This document shows, one piece after another, positions 17,387 through 26,453 of a stretch of 64,000 nucleotides of DNA. Source of the DNA: Legionella antarctica (lineage in GTDB: Bacteria; Pseudomonadota; Gammaproteobacteria; Legionellales; Legionellaceae); assembly GCF_011764505.1 (NCBI RefSeq), contig NZ_AP022839.1:3571001-3635000 (forward strand), read 5' to 3'. Under the pieces are notes generated by a model. It had not been told where the DNA came from. It saw only the letters and a program-made list of their open reading frames with translations, and did no database searches. The translations under genes were made by a program, and so were the position numbers. The first letter of the stretch is position 1; every line of letters begins with the position of its first letter.

Positions 17387-18609
17387 TAAATGGCCTTTCT
17401 CTGTTTTGTATTTTGAACATTCACTAGCTTAAATAGTAATTTTAGCTTCTTTTGGATGGTTTTTTGTAAATCGAATGGGTCAAGTGTAATAAATTTATCC
17501 TGCAGCGTTTTTTTCTGCTCTAAAGTAAGGTCGCTTGATGTCATTAATCGTTGATAGGGAGTTTGCGCTTTGTCGTATTTTTTCTTAATGTTTGATTCAA
17601 TACGTACTTTATCAACGAGTTTAATACAAGGGTAGAAAAAATTAAAAAGATGAGATATTTCATTAGCATATAAATCATTCATCAGTTTGACTAACTTAGG
17701 ATTATCAAAGCGATGATAACCAAAGACTTGCCGTACGTGAGTCCAGTTTTTTTGTTCAACATGTGCATTATCGTTACTATGATAAGGTCTTGAGCGTGTA
17801 AATTGAATCGACCGTAGTTTTTCTGGGCGCTCAGTAAAATAACGAACAAGATGCCAATTGAGAAACTCTGAGCCGTTATCACAATCAAAACCTTTTATTT
17901 CAAAAGGTAAATGGGCTTCTATATCTTGAATCCCTACCATGATGATCCCAGTCGCTCCTTTGTTCCAAGCTGCACGCATCTCTGTCCAACCGCTGAAAAT
18001 ATCCGTTAACGTAATTGACCAGACAAAATCACCCATCAGTGAAGTACCACAGTGTGCGACAGTATCTGCCTCCATAAAATCAACTTGTTTGGAGTCCCAC
18101 TGATTTGTACTAATCGGAATTTTTTTCCTTAGAAGGCTCCCGGGTTTAGTTCCACTTAAACCTTTCCCATATCGAATTTTAATGGGTTTTAGTAAGCGAT
18201 CAATAGTAGCAGCACTCATTGATAGTAGTTGAGTCGATACATCTTCCGGTAAGGTCTCATGATGCTTCTCATAATGTGGTAACCACAAAGGCAGTGCCCT
18301 GTTTAAGCGCTTACCACACATCTGATCTGTAGCAAGCCATATCTTTTTAAGCGGCTCCAATAAGACATCAGGATTATAAGTTTTCTTTTTACCTGGTTTT
18401 TTAGGTTTTTTATCTGAAATGGGCGCCTGTCTTAGTAACCGCGCTGCTGCTTTACGATGATAACCATGGGTTTCGCAAAACTCATCCAATAGACGTTTTT
18501 TCACCGCACGATTACCACGACGATAACGACAACGCTGTGTTTTTAAATATAAATCCATGCAAACTGCTCCCATTTTGATTCTCCCTTCGGCAACAGGTAA
18601 TTTGAGGCA
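17108..18609 (-). mobile_element. Insertion sequence, about 1.5 kb, DDE transposase
   Basis: Imperfect terminal inverted repeats of about 28 bp bound the element: each end starts TGCCTCAA, has a 6-7-base variable spacer, and then an identical TGTTGCCGAAGG (17123-17134 and, inverted, 18584-18595). One transposase gene fills most of the inside. No clear target-site duplication was seen at the outer edges. The family was not fixed; the transposase is of the rve/DDE type. Confidence 0.75.
17386..18573 (-). CDS. DDE (integrase-core) transposase
   Basis: 395 residues, intact. GGGAG precedes the ATG by eight bases. A basic N-terminal helix-turn-helix region (KKRLLDEFCETHGYHRKAAARLLR) is followed by an rve integrase core with the three acidic residues visible: Asp in FMEADTVAHCG, Asp in GFDCDNGSEF and Glu in NDNAHVEQKNW. 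A C-terminal helical domain completes it. It catalyses cutting and joining of the surrounding inverted repeats. The frame has no defect, so the element could be active. It recalls transposases of the unclassified ISNCY-type groups, but no group name is claimed. Confidence 0.88.
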   Translation of the reverse strand: MGAVCMDLYLKTQRCRYRRGNRAVKKRLLDEFCETHGYHRKAAARLLRQAPISDKKPKKPGKKKTYNPDVLLEPLKKIWLATDQMCGKRLNRALPLWLPHYEKHHETLPEDVSTQLLSMSAATIDRLLKPIKIRYGKGLSGTKPGSLLRKKIPISTNQWDSKQVDFMEADTVAHCGTSLMGDFVWSITLTDIFSGWTEMRAAWNKGATGIIMVGIQDIEAHLPFEIKGFDCDNGSEFLNWHLVRYFTERPEKLRSIQFTRSRPYHSNDNAHVEQKNWTHVRQVFGYHRFDNPKLVKLMNDLYANEISHLFNFFYPCIKLVDKVRIESNIKKKYDKAQTPYQRLMTSSDLTLEQKKTLQDKFITLDPFDLQKTIQKKLKLLFKLVNVQNTKQRKAI

Positions 18610-18636
18610 ATTCGACCTAAATATTTATAAGTCCTT

Positions 18637-18669
18637 GTTAATATTTTGTTAAGTAATAAGGTCTATACT
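18637..18669 (+). promoter_or_regulatory. PmrA-box-like site with -10 element
   Basis: GTTAATATT, two bases, then GTTAAGTAA (18637-18656) matches the Legionella PmrA box form cTTAATatT-N2-cTTAATatT, the first half nearly perfectly and the second with its TTAA core. A TATACT follows at 18664-18669, about 30 bases before the start codon at 18699. PmrA boxes drive many Dot/Icm effector genes. Confidence 0.55.
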
Positions 18670-18698
18670 CAATACTGTCCCTCGCCTTGGAAGTTAAT

Positions 18699-19841
18699 AT
18701 GAAAATAGTTATATCAGCGTTACATTTTACAACCCGAAATAAAGTTTCCCTTAAATACTTTGAAAAATTGGATGAGTATAGGCTATGTACGTATGATAAT
18801 ACTGAAAGTCCTTTAAAAGGCGAAGGCGAAGCTGCATGTTTAACTGTTCAAAATTTCATAACAAACGAACTTAACAAATTTGGTAAAAATGAAGTAACTG
18901 AAGTGATTATTCTCACTGATTTTAATTTAGGATTCTCATCGACTCTTATATGCAGCAACATACCTCTTTTAAATGATTTCATGAACTCGTTTCAAGACGA
19001 GCATGGTCAGCAATATAAGGCACAAAATAAACGCACGAGAGACTTCAATTCACCGGCAGCTGCAAGTGCGGCATCACCTTCTTTCATTCCTGTTAGCTTC
19101 TATTTTGAAGGTGCAGCAAGTGATAGAGATCCTCACTCACAAAAGCCACAGAATACTATAGAAGAAATTATTGAACAATTTGGAAATGAAAAGCAACTGA
19201 AACTCACAACCTATTTTTCTACGATTAGAAACCTGGCCAAAGGGACACCCACCCCAAATCGAACTCCTGATAGCTCTAAGGGAATTTTATCTTCCCCCCC
19301 AAGCAGAAAAACCCTAAGCATTTCATCTTTTAAAACCGATGACGCACAGAGTTCAAGTACTCCTGCTTTTAGCTCATCTGCGACACCAGCACGCTTCTCA
19401 GCCTCTGCATCGCCTCCGTGTCGAGCCAGCTCAGCTTTGGGCAGTGGTTTCGTACCTTCACTTCCCTTTTTCTCTGCCATAACTCCCCAAGATAGAACTA
19501 ATTCCCATTATGAGTTTCCAAAGTCAGACACCCTACCAACAGAAAATGGTAGACGCACGCTAACTAATGTTAATGAAGAATTGCACCCGTTAAATGATGG
19601 GGAGCTAGGAGAAACTATTGTTAATTTTACACAAGCTTTACACATTGGTGAGCACACGGTGAACCCCTTAGCGATTCCAGCAAGACCTAATTCATTTTTT
19701 GATTCAGGTGCAGAGCAAGAACGTACCTCACCTCCTCCGTCACAATTACATCGCTTTAATCTCCTGATGAAACCTGTTCCCACTCGACATGCTTTGAGCA
19801 TTGAAATAAATGACAGTAGATCAGCTTTGTCCAATTCCTAA
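18699..19841 (+). CDS. Ser/Pro-rich protein, candidate Dot/Icm effector
   Basis: 380 residues from the ATG at 18699 with GGAAG five bases upstream; a TTG four codons earlier is in frame but unlikely. The N-terminal 110 residues look folded, alternating strands and helices (KIVISALHFTT, EVTEVIILTDFNLGF). From about residue 115 the protein turns into low-complexity sequence rich in Ser, Pro, Ala and Thr (SSSTPAFSSSATPARFSASAS), with a short helical part near 155-175. No signal peptide, membrane segment or known domain. The PmrA-like site upstream and the lack of a known family suggest a secreted effector, but this is inference. It ends at a shared hairpin terminator facing thyA. Confidence 0.7.
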   Translation: MKIVISALHFTTRNKVSLKYFEKLDEYRLCTYDNTESPLKGEGEAACLTVQNFITNELNKFGKNEVTEVIILTDFNLGFSSTLICSNIPLLNDFMNSFQDEHGQQYKAQNKRTRDFNSPAAASAASPSFIPVSFYFEGAASDRDPHSQKPQNTIEEIIEQFGNEKQLKLTTYFSTIRNLAKGTPTPNRTPDSSKGILSSPPSRKTLSISSFKTDDAQSSSTPAFSSSATPARFSASASPPCRASSALGSGFVPSLPFFSAITPQDRTNSHYEFPKSDTLPTENGRRTLTNVNEELHPLNDGELGETIVNFTQALHIGEHTVNPLAIPARPNSFFDSGAEQERTSPPPSQLHRFNLLMKPVPTRHALSIEINDSRSALSNS

Positions 19842-19859
19842 TTCAATTAAAGTAATTTA

Positions 19860-19897
19860 TTTTTGATAACCGATTTCCATAAATTGGTTATCAAAAA
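19860..19897. terminator. Bidirectional terminator
   Basis: An 11-bp perfect stem (TTTTGATAACC / GGTTATCAAAA, 14-base loop) flanked by A/T runs on both sides lies between the convergent effector-like gene and thyA, and can end both transcripts. Confidence 0.8.
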
Positions 19898-19899
19898 GA

Positions 19900-20694
19900 T
19901 TAAACCGCTATAGGTGCTTTAATAGCTGGATGACATTGATAATTTTCGAATTCAAAATCATTATAATTGTATTCAAATAAAGAGCTGGGCTTTGATTTTA
20001 TCCGTAAAGAAGGTAAAGGTAGCGTTTGCCTGGTTAATTGAGTTCTTGTTTGTTCCAAATGATTAAGATATAAATGGCAGTCTCCTCCCGTCCAGATAAA
20101 ATCCCCTGCATCAAGATTGCATTGCTGAGCCACCATATGGGTTAGTAAAGAATAAGAAGCAATATTAAACGGCACCCCAAGAAACACATCTGCAGAACGC
20201 TGATAAAGTTGACAGGAAAGCGTGTTATTGGCTACATAAAATTGAAATAGTGCATGACAGGGCATTAAGGCCATTTGATCTAACTCACCGACATTCCACG
20301 CGCTGATAATTAAACGACGCGAATCAGGATTGGTTTTAATCTGTTGCACAATCTCGGACAATTGATCTATAGTGCGGCCATCAGTCGTTGGCCAGCTCCT
20401 CCATTGACGACCATAAACAGGACCCAAATCACCATTTTTATCAGCCCATTCATCCCAAATAGTCACGCCATTTTCTTTTAAATAAGCGATATTGGTATCC
20501 CCGCGTAAAAACCACAATAGCTCATGGACTATACTGCGCATATGCAATTTCTTGGTGGTGAGTAAGGGGAACCCATCATTCAAATCAAAACGCATTTGAT
20601 AACCAAAAACGGATAAGGTCCCCGTACCTGTTCTATCGGTTTTTTTCGTGCCGTGCTGTAAAATATGCTCTAACAACTGCAAGTAAGTTTTCAT
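19900..20694 (-). CDS. thyA: Thymidylate synthase
   Basis: 264 residues, the same length as the E. coli enzyme. It methylates dUMP to dTMP with 5,10-methylene-tetrahydrofolate. The active-site Cys is in [12 protein letters not shown], the phosphate-binding Arg pair in [12 protein letters not shown], and the nucleotide site in [15 protein letters not shown]; the C terminus ends KAPIAV as usual for the closing residues. It overlaps lgt by four bases at its start and is last in the rppH-ptsP-TSUP-lgt-thyA cluster, an order also known in other gammaproteobacteria. Confidence 0.97.
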   Translation of the reverse strand: MKTYLQLLEHILQHGTKKTDRTGTGTLSVFGYQMRFDLNDGFPLLTTKKLHMRSIVHELLWFLRGDTNIAYLKENGVTIWDEWADKNGDLGPVYGRQWRSWPTTDGRTIDQLSEIVQQIKTNPDSRRLIISAWNVGELDQMALMPCHALFQFYVANNTLSCQLYQRSADVFLGVPFNIASYSLLTHMVAQQCNLDAGDFIWTGGDCHLYLNHLEQTRTQLTRQTLPLPSLRIKSKPSSLFEYNYNDFEFENYQCHPAIKAPIAV

Positions 20695-21461
20695 TTATTA
20701 ACCCGCCATAACCAAAATCCAAAGATAAGCATGGGAACAGACAAGATCTGCCCCATGGTCAACCAGCCAAAAGCGATAAAGCCTAATTGAGGATCCGGTT
20801 GTCGAAAACATTCAGCAATCAGGCGACAAACCGCATAACCCATTAAAAATACGGCCGATACTCTTCCTGTAGGTCTTGGTTTGGCAGCATAGCACCAAAC
20901 CAGAATAAACAAACCAATGCCCTCGAGTCCAAACTCATAAATTTGTGACGGGTGGCGTGGCTGTTCGTCGACATGACTAAAAACCATGGCCCAGGGAACA
21001 TCAGTCACTCTTCCCCATAGCTCCCCATTAATAAAATTCCCCACCCGGCCAGCAGCTAATCCCAAAGGAACCAAGGGGGCAACAAAATCACCGACTTCCC
21101 AGAATTTTTTACCAAACCTGCGCGCAAATATCCATACAGCGACAATCACTCCTATTAACCCACCATGGAAGGACATTCCACCTTCCCAAATTTTAAATAA
21201 TACCCAAGGCTGATGGAGCAATGCCTGAGTGTTATAAAACAACATATAACCAATACGCCCACCCAGGATTATTCCTAGAGCCGCATAAAAGATCAAATCA
21301 CTAATCTGCTCGGTAGTCCAATTCAGTTTATAATGTTTCATCCGCCAGTAAGCCATTAACCAGGCACCGACAAAACCTATCAGATACATCAAACCATACC
21401 AATGAACTTTTATCGGCCCCAACGATATGGCCACAGGATTTATATAGGGAAAAGTAAACAT
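20691..21461 (-). CDS. lgt: Prolipoprotein diacylglyceryl transferase
   Basis: 256 residues with about seven membrane segments. The Lgt signature [14 protein letters not shown] is at about residue 135-150 and the conserved SFHGGLIGV with the essential His comes before it; [12 protein letters not shown] follows. It transfers diacylglyceryl from phosphatidylglycerol to the lipobox Cys of prolipoproteins at the inner membrane. It starts 17 bases after the TSUP gene and overlaps thyA by four. Confidence 0.96.
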   Translation of the reverse strand: MFTFPYINPVAISLGPIKVHWYGLMYLIGFVGAWLMAYWRMKHYKLNWTTEQISDLIFYAALGIILGGRIGYMLFYNTQALLHQPWVLFKIWEGGMSFHGGLIGVIVAVWIFARRFGKKFWEVGDFVAPLVPLGLAAGRVGNFINGELWGRVTDVPWAMVFSHVDEQPRHPSQIYEFGLEGIGLFILVWCYAAKPRPTGRVSAVFLMGYAVCRLIAECFRQPDPQLGFIAFGWLTMGQILSVPMLIFGFWLWRVNK

Positions 21462-21478
21462 ATGAATTCAAATTCCTT

Positions 21479-22282
21479 TTAAAAAAACATTTTAATTGCT
21501 GTCAAAAATAATATGGCAATAAAGCCATACTTTAATTGTTGTACAGGTAAAAGATAATTCAATTTAGTTCCATAAGGAGCAATTAAACAACTGGGGATTG
21601 CTACCCAAAGTACCGCTGGCCAATAGATATATCCAGTAGAATAAGCTATTGCAGCCATTTCATGTCGGCCAGTTACCATAAAAACAACAGTTCCTACGAT
21701 CGCAACAGTAAAGGTACATAAATTAGATACTGCCGGGATTTTCCGCACGACTACCCCACAATAGCCAAGATAGGGAATGATTAAAACACCCCCCCCAATC
21801 CCTAAAAGACCAGATTTTAATCCAATAAAATAACTAACCAGCCCATTCAGCCAAGGTCTTGGAAATCTCTCTGCGCGTTCTACACGCAAATCAGACAACA
21901 TCTTAACAACCACAAGCAATAAAAAAACTGCAAATATAATTTTCAACCAGTAAGTCGATACAAACCCGGCAACTACAGCCCCTGAAATACTCCCCACAAC
22001 CAACCCTGGCCATAATTTATTAAAAACTGACCAAAGAATTTCTCCCATTTTATAATGGGCCCTCAAGGAGGCTTGTGCCGTAAAAATCATTATTGCTAAT
22101 GAAGTACCTGCAGCAACGTGCATTATTATATGTTCTGGAATGATGTGGTTCAGCTGAAAAATAAAGGCCAATCCAGGTACAACGATTATTCCACCGCCAA
22201 CCCCCAGAATTCCGGCCATTAATCCAGCAAAAATACCAATTATTGCATAAATATAACCATGCATGAGCAAGTCAATGAACAT
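21479..22282 (-). CDS. TSUP (TauE/SafE) family permease
   Basis: 267 residues with about eight membrane helices in two similar halves; each half has the Gly-rich family motif (GLMAGILGVGGGIIVVP near residue 20 and GLKSGLLGIGGGVLIIP near 160). Members move small anions such as sulfite, sulfoacetate or other organosulfur compounds across the inner membrane; the substrate here is unknown. Its ATG overlaps the ptsP stop as TAATG. The same position between ptsP and lgt is kept in related bacteria. Confidence 0.85.
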   Translation of the reverse strand: MFIDLLMHGYIYAIIGIFAGLMAGILGVGGGIIVVPGLAFIFQLNHIIPEHIIMHVAAGTSLAIMIFTAQASLRAHYKMGEILWSVFNKLWPGLVVGSISGAVVAGFVSTYWLKIIFAVFLLLVVVKMLSDLRVERAERFPRPWLNGLVSYFIGLKSGLLGIGGGVLIIPYLGYCGVVVRKIPAVSNLCTFTVAIVGTVVFMVTGRHEMAAIAYSTGYIYWPAVLWVAIPSCLIAPYGTKLNYLLPVQQLKYGFIAILFLTAIKMFF

Positions 22283-24573
22283 TATGATTTTCCTGCCCTG
22301 ATTAAGCCACCCAAACCTTCATCTTCTAATGCTTTTTGCAGATGGAAACGTATTTCAGCAGGATGCTCGTATTCAAGAACTTCAGCGAGGATTTTCCTGG
22401 CATTGGCTATAGCAAAATTGCGAATCACCCATTTTACTCTGGGCAAGCTGGATGAGTTCATGCTTAGGGTATCAAAACCCATAGCAATTAACAAAATAAC
22501 TGCTAAAGGATCACTGGCCATCTCACCACATATACTGACCTCAACCCCAGCTGCGTGTCCTCCTTCTACTACTTTAAGCAAAACGCGCAACATGGCAGGA
22601 TGCAGGGCATCATAAAGGCCTGCAACCCGAGCATTATTCCTGTCTACAGCTAATAAATACTGGGTCAAGTCATTACTTCCTACGGAAATAAAATCAACTC
22701 GTTTTGCTATTTCACGAGCTAAATAGGCCGCTGCAGGTACTTCTATCATGACCCCAATTTTCGGTTTTTCTAAAGTGCAGCCTTCCTCTAAAAGCTCTTC
22801 AAATGCCTGCTCGATTAGATAGGTTGCCTCTTCTACTTCACTCAGATTGGTTACCATGGGTAACATAATTCGCAAATTATTTAACTCTTCACTGGCGCGC
22901 ATCATGGCCCGAACCTGTACCAAAAATACATCGGGATGATCCAAAGTGACTCTGATCCCTCTCCACCCCAGATAAGGGTTATCTTCTGCTATTGGAAAAT
23001 AAGGCAAAATTTTATCGCCACCAATATCTAAAGTTCGCATCGTAACAAAACGAGGAGCAAAGGCCTTAAGAGTTTGTCGATAAATAATTGTCTGTTCGTC
23101 TTCAGAGGGGAATCGATCACGGCTCATGAAGGGAACTTCTGAACGATATAAACCCACCCCCTCGGCACCCACACTCATCGATAAACCGGCATCCATAGCC
23201 AGACCAGTATTGACTTGCAACGAGACTCTGTAGCTGTCTGTGGTTTCTGCAGGCTTATCTCGCAAACTGACGAGGCTTTGATTTAAGTCCTGTTCTTCCT
23301 GGGCTAATAATTTAAACTCGGCCAGCATTGCTTTTGAGGGAGAAACATACACATGGCCATAATAACCATCAACAATTAACGCCCGTCGAGATACAGATTC
23401 AACCTTTAGCCCACGTAAGCCCATAACGGTTGGAACACCCAACGCACGGGCTAAAATGGCCACATGAGAATTATTGGAGCCTTTAACTGAAACAACCCCT
23501 GCCAATTGACCTTCAGGAACTTCTGCGAGTGCTGCAGCAGTTACTTCTTCTCCGATGAGAATAGTTCTTTTTGGATACGCAATTTCTTCGCGTTGTGACC
23601 ATTGTAACTCCGCTAAAACTCGTCTGCCCAAATCACGGAAATCACTTGCTCGTTCACGTAAATAATCATCTTCCATACTTTCAAATTGCGAAACGTGCTT
23701 TTTAATTACGGTCGCTAAAGCAGCCTGCGCACTAATATGCTCTTCACGAATTACATACTCCACCTCCGCGCCTAAACTGTCTTTATCAAGAATCCGTAAA
23801 TAGACGTCAAATAAAGCGTGTTCTTCCTCGGCCACTGTTGCCTTCATGCGCCTGCTCAAGCGGCGCATATCATCTCTGGCTGCTTCTAATGCCTCATAAA
23901 AATCGCTAATTTCATGGTCCAGATCTTCTACTGAATTACGCGGAACAGCATCAATATCGGACAAGGGATAAACAACTACCGCAGTACCAATACCAACTCC
24001 TGGAACACTGCCTATACCTGACAACGCGGCCTGAGCCACTTCAACTTTGGCAACGCCTAAAGCTTTGGGTTGCGTCAATTCAGCCAACTCCCCCGTTGCT
24101 TCTGCATGCGCAATAATACCGCCAAGTTGAGCAGCTAAAGTGATAAGAAAAGATTCTTCAGCATTATCAAAACAGCGTTGTTCTACTTGCTGAACAATTA
24201 AAACACCGTATAACTTCCTATGTTGAATAATTGGCACACCCAAAAAGGCATTCAGGTGCTCTTCTCCCAATAAAGTATTATGATAAAAATCCGGATGAGA
24301 CGGTGCATTTTCTAAATTGATGGGCTCTTCCCTGCGCCCGATTAACCCGACAAGCCCGCTATCAAGAGCAATGCGTACTCTGAACTCTGCCTGTTTATTT
24401 AAACCTTCCGTAGCAATCAGAACGTATTCAGCATTTTTGTTATCGATAAGGTAAACGGATACAGCCTCAGCATTAATGGCTTTGTTGATATGCTGCACCA
24501 AAATGCCAAGAGCCTCTGTTAAATGCTTGGCAGCGGTGACATCTTGAACTATTCGCTTTAGTAGTTTAAGCAT
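22282..24573 (-). CDS. ptsP: PTS-Ntr enzyme I, PEP phosphotransferase
   Basis: 763 residues. An N-terminal GAF domain (about 1-150; YVLIATEGLNKQAEF, VGLIGRREEPINLENA) senses a small molecule, in related enzymes glutamine or alpha-ketoglutarate. The enzyme I part follows: GIGSVPGVGIGTAVV at its start, the phosphorylated His in GSNNSHVAILARALGVPT (about residue 375), and the PEP-binding barrel with GGDKILPYFP, NPYLGWRGIR and the C-terminal ISICGEMASDP-type block. It starts the nitrogen PTS relay by taking phosphate from PEP and passing it to the NPr protein. It starts directly after rppH. All motifs are intact. Confidence 0.94.
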   Translation of the reverse strand: MLKLLKRIVQDVTAAKHLTEALGILVQHINKAINAEAVSVYLIDNKNAEYVLIATEGLNKQAEFRVRIALDSGLVGLIGRREEPINLENAPSHPDFYHNTLLGEEHLNAFLGVPIIQHRKLYGVLIVQQVEQRCFDNAEESFLITLAAQLGGIIAHAEATGELAELTQPKALGVAKVEVAQAALSGIGSVPGVGIGTAVVVYPLSDIDAVPRNSVEDLDHEISDFYEALEAARDDMRRLSRRMKATVAEEEHALFDVYLRILDKDSLGAEVEYVIREEHISAQAALATVIKKHVSQFESMEDDYLRERASDFRDLGRRVLAELQWSQREEIAYPKRTILIGEEVTAAALAEVPEGQLAGVVSVKGSNNSHVAILARALGVPTVMGLRGLKVESVSRRALIVDGYYGHVYVSPSKAMLAEFKLLAQEEQDLNQSLVSLRDKPAETTDSYRVSLQVNTGLAMDAGLSMSVGAEGVGLYRSEVPFMSRDRFPSEDEQTIIYRQTLKAFAPRFVTMRTLDIGGDKILPYFPIAEDNPYLGWRGIRVTLDHPDVFLVQVRAMMRASEELNNLRIMLPMVTNLSEVEEATYLIEQAFEELLEEGCTLEKPKIGVMIEVPAAAYLAREIAKRVDFISVGSNDLTQYLLAVDRNNARVAGLYDALHPAMLRVLLKVVEGGHAAGVEVSICGEMASDPLAVILLIAMGFDTLSMNSSSLPRVKWVIRNFAIANARKILAEVLEYEHPAEIRFHLQKALEDEGLGGLIRAGKS

Positions 24574-25098
24574 CTATGGCCTATGATTACCTCTTTTCCG
24601 TTTCATGCCGTAGGGGGTACGACGGGTTTTTAATAAAGGTTCCAACTCCTTCAAAGCTTGAACATAGACTTGTCGTTTAAAAAAGATAACCCGCTCTTCC
24701 GGATCATGAAAATCTATCCAACGCCAACTATCAAACTCAGGAGACTCACTTAGATCCAGTTTCACTTTTTGCTCATTGGAAATAAGCTTTAACAAATACC
24801 ATTTTTGTTTCTGGCCGATGACTAATGGTTCACTGCCATGCCGTAAATATTGTTTAGGAAGCCTGTATTTAAGCCAGCGTTTCGTTGAGCCAATCACCTC
24901 AACATCGCTTTTATCCAAACCCACTTCCTCATGCAACTCTCTAAACATCGCTTGTAATGATGTTTCACCAGCAGCCAATCCACCCTGAGGGAATTGCCAG
25001 GCATCATGACCACTTCGTCTGCCCCAAAAAACTCTATCCGATTCGTTGACAAGGATAATCCCTACATTCAAACGATAACCGGCGCGATCAATCACCAT
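24574..25098 (-). CDS. rppH: RNA pyrophosphohydrolase RppH
   Basis: 174 residues. The Nudix box is GGLAAGETSLQAMFRELHEEVGL (GX5EX7REXXEEXGL form, about residues 38-60); YRLNVGIILVN and WQFPQGG precede it as in RppH. The enzyme removes pyrophosphate from the 5' end of triphosphorylated mRNA and so starts decay. The basic C-terminal tail (RTPYGMKRKRGNH) could contact RNA. It is first of the cluster leading to thyA and has no gap before ptsP. Confidence 0.95.
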   Translation of the reverse strand: MVIDRAGYRLNVGIILVNESDRVFWGRRSGHDAWQFPQGGLAAGETSLQAMFRELHEEVGLDKSDVEVIGSTKRWLKYRLPKQYLRHGSEPLVIGQKQKWYLLKLISNEQKVKLDLSESPEFDSWRWIDFHDPEERVIFFKRQVYVQALKELEPLLKTRRTPYGMKRKRGNHRP

Positions 25099-25178
25099 GA
25101 TGTCACTGCTTAGACTAAACCGTTAATACCTTGATTTTTCCACAAAGTGCGAGACCTTGGCAATTAAATCTGAAAATA

Positions 25179-26303
25179 TTATTGGAATTGATGTCCTGGA
25201 GTGGTATTTTCGATGCAATTCTCACCATTCGGAGCGCGAAACTTACTCAAACAGAACATTAGTCCATAGATGTTTTGGCTGTAATTTGCTGTTGGTGGTT
25301 GCGCCAGTGTTATTGTATTTAACGCAGCATGGGCTTGAATCGTTTGAATCAAATGGTTAACTTTTCCGTTCGCCTCACCTAATAAGGCAAGCTTTAAGTG
25401 CTCCATTTTATCCTGCATGCTTAGAGAGAATTGCGCCAATTCTGTAGTTAAGGTAACAAAATAATCTGAATTGATGCCTACAGAGCCAACAACCCACCAG
25501 GAATAATTGTAATAACCGGCAAATAATTGATTAATTAAACTGACTATAAACGGACGCCAATCGCTACCCAACCAGCTATTATCGGAAAATTCCGTAGTAG
25601 CCTTAATTAATCTGCCTCCAGTTTTATGTAGCCATTCACAAATCACTGCCACCCCACGTTGCATCATCTCTGTGAAAGAGTCTTTCCACACATTAACTTC
25701 ATTATGTTGAATCGCCATCTTTTTTTGGATGTCTACTGCCTTACCATGGCAATCGGATAAAAAATCACTTAATTCTTCATCGAGTTTTGGACCTGCTTCA
25801 AAATAGTCCGTTAGCTCTTCAATAGCGGGTAAATAGGTTTCATATGCTTGAGTTTGCACATGTTGATGGTGGAGAATGACATCATAAATTGCCCCGAGGC
25901 CACAACATGTTCTGTACGCATTTAACGCATGAGCAAGCTGTTTCATAAAGACAATACGGTCTTCTTTAAGACCTTGGGTATAAGAAAAGATAAAGAAATC
26001 ATCCTGAAGTTCCAAACCGAGACCACTGTTCAATACTGTTGAAGTGAGCGCCTCAAGAGAATCAAAATTAGTTGATAATAAGCGACTCGCATCCACAGCT
26101 TGGACTGTATGGCCGGCCATAAAGCCCATAACCTCTAACAGTTTTGTTTCATTTTGCTTTGTAAAAAAATAATCAATTATCTTTTGACGTATTTCTGTCT
26201 GAGCACCCTTATACTGTTCAAACCTGAAATTAATAAGCTTTACCACTGCATTAATTTCCTGACTTAATTCAGCTACACTTTTAAATGGAATTTTCCGCAT
26301 CAT
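25179..26303 (-). CDS. Hypothetical Legionella-type protein
   Basis: 374 residues if it starts at the ATG pair at 26298-26303, which follow GGGAG and lie just downstream of a sigma-70-like promoter; a TTG at 26381 is in frame but lies upstream of the -35 element. No known domain. It is largely helical (SVAELSQEINAVVKLINFRFEQY, LSDFLSDCHGKAVDIQKKMA), has no signal peptide and no clear membrane helix, and its last third is richer in aromatic residues (FAGYYNYSWWVVG). It could be a Dot/Icm substrate; nothing in it proves this. It is divergent from the asparaginase gene. Confidence 0.65.
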   Translation of the reverse strand: MMRKIPFKSVAELSQEINAVVKLINFRFEQYKGAQTEIRQKIIDYFFTKQNETKLLEVMGFMAGHTVQAVDASRLLSTNFDSLEALTSTVLNSGLGLELQDDFFIFSYTQGLKEDRIVFMKQLAHALNAYRTCCGLGAIYDVILHHQHVQTQAYETYLPAIEELTDYFEAGPKLDEELSDFLSDCHGKAVDIQKKMAIQHNEVNVWKDSFTEMMQRGVAVICEWLHKTGGRLIKATTEFSDNSWLGSDWRPFIVSLINQLFAGYYNYSWWVVGSVGINSDYFVTLTTELAQFSLSMQDKMEHLKLALLGEANGKVNHLIQTIQAHAALNTITLAQPPTANYSQNIYGLMFCLSKFRAPNGENCIENTTPGHQFQ

Positions 26304-26333
26304 GCTCTCCCTATCCATCCATAACGCCCTATT

Positions 26334-26360
26334 TCTATAGCGCAACTGCCCTGATGTCAA
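26334..26360 (-). promoter_or_regulatory. Sigma-70-like promoter
   Basis: On the minus strand a perfect TTGACA (26355-26360) and TATAGA (26334-26339) are 15 bases apart, about 31 bases upstream of the ATG at 26303. This decides the shorter start for the gene at 25179-26303. The spacing is slightly short. Confidence 0.5.
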
Positions 26361-26453
26361 GTAATCAAGCACCTTCTTCAACCGGTTTATATTTTTTCGC
26401 TATCCACTCTAAAGCAATATATAATCAACCCAAATATCATAAACCAAACACGC

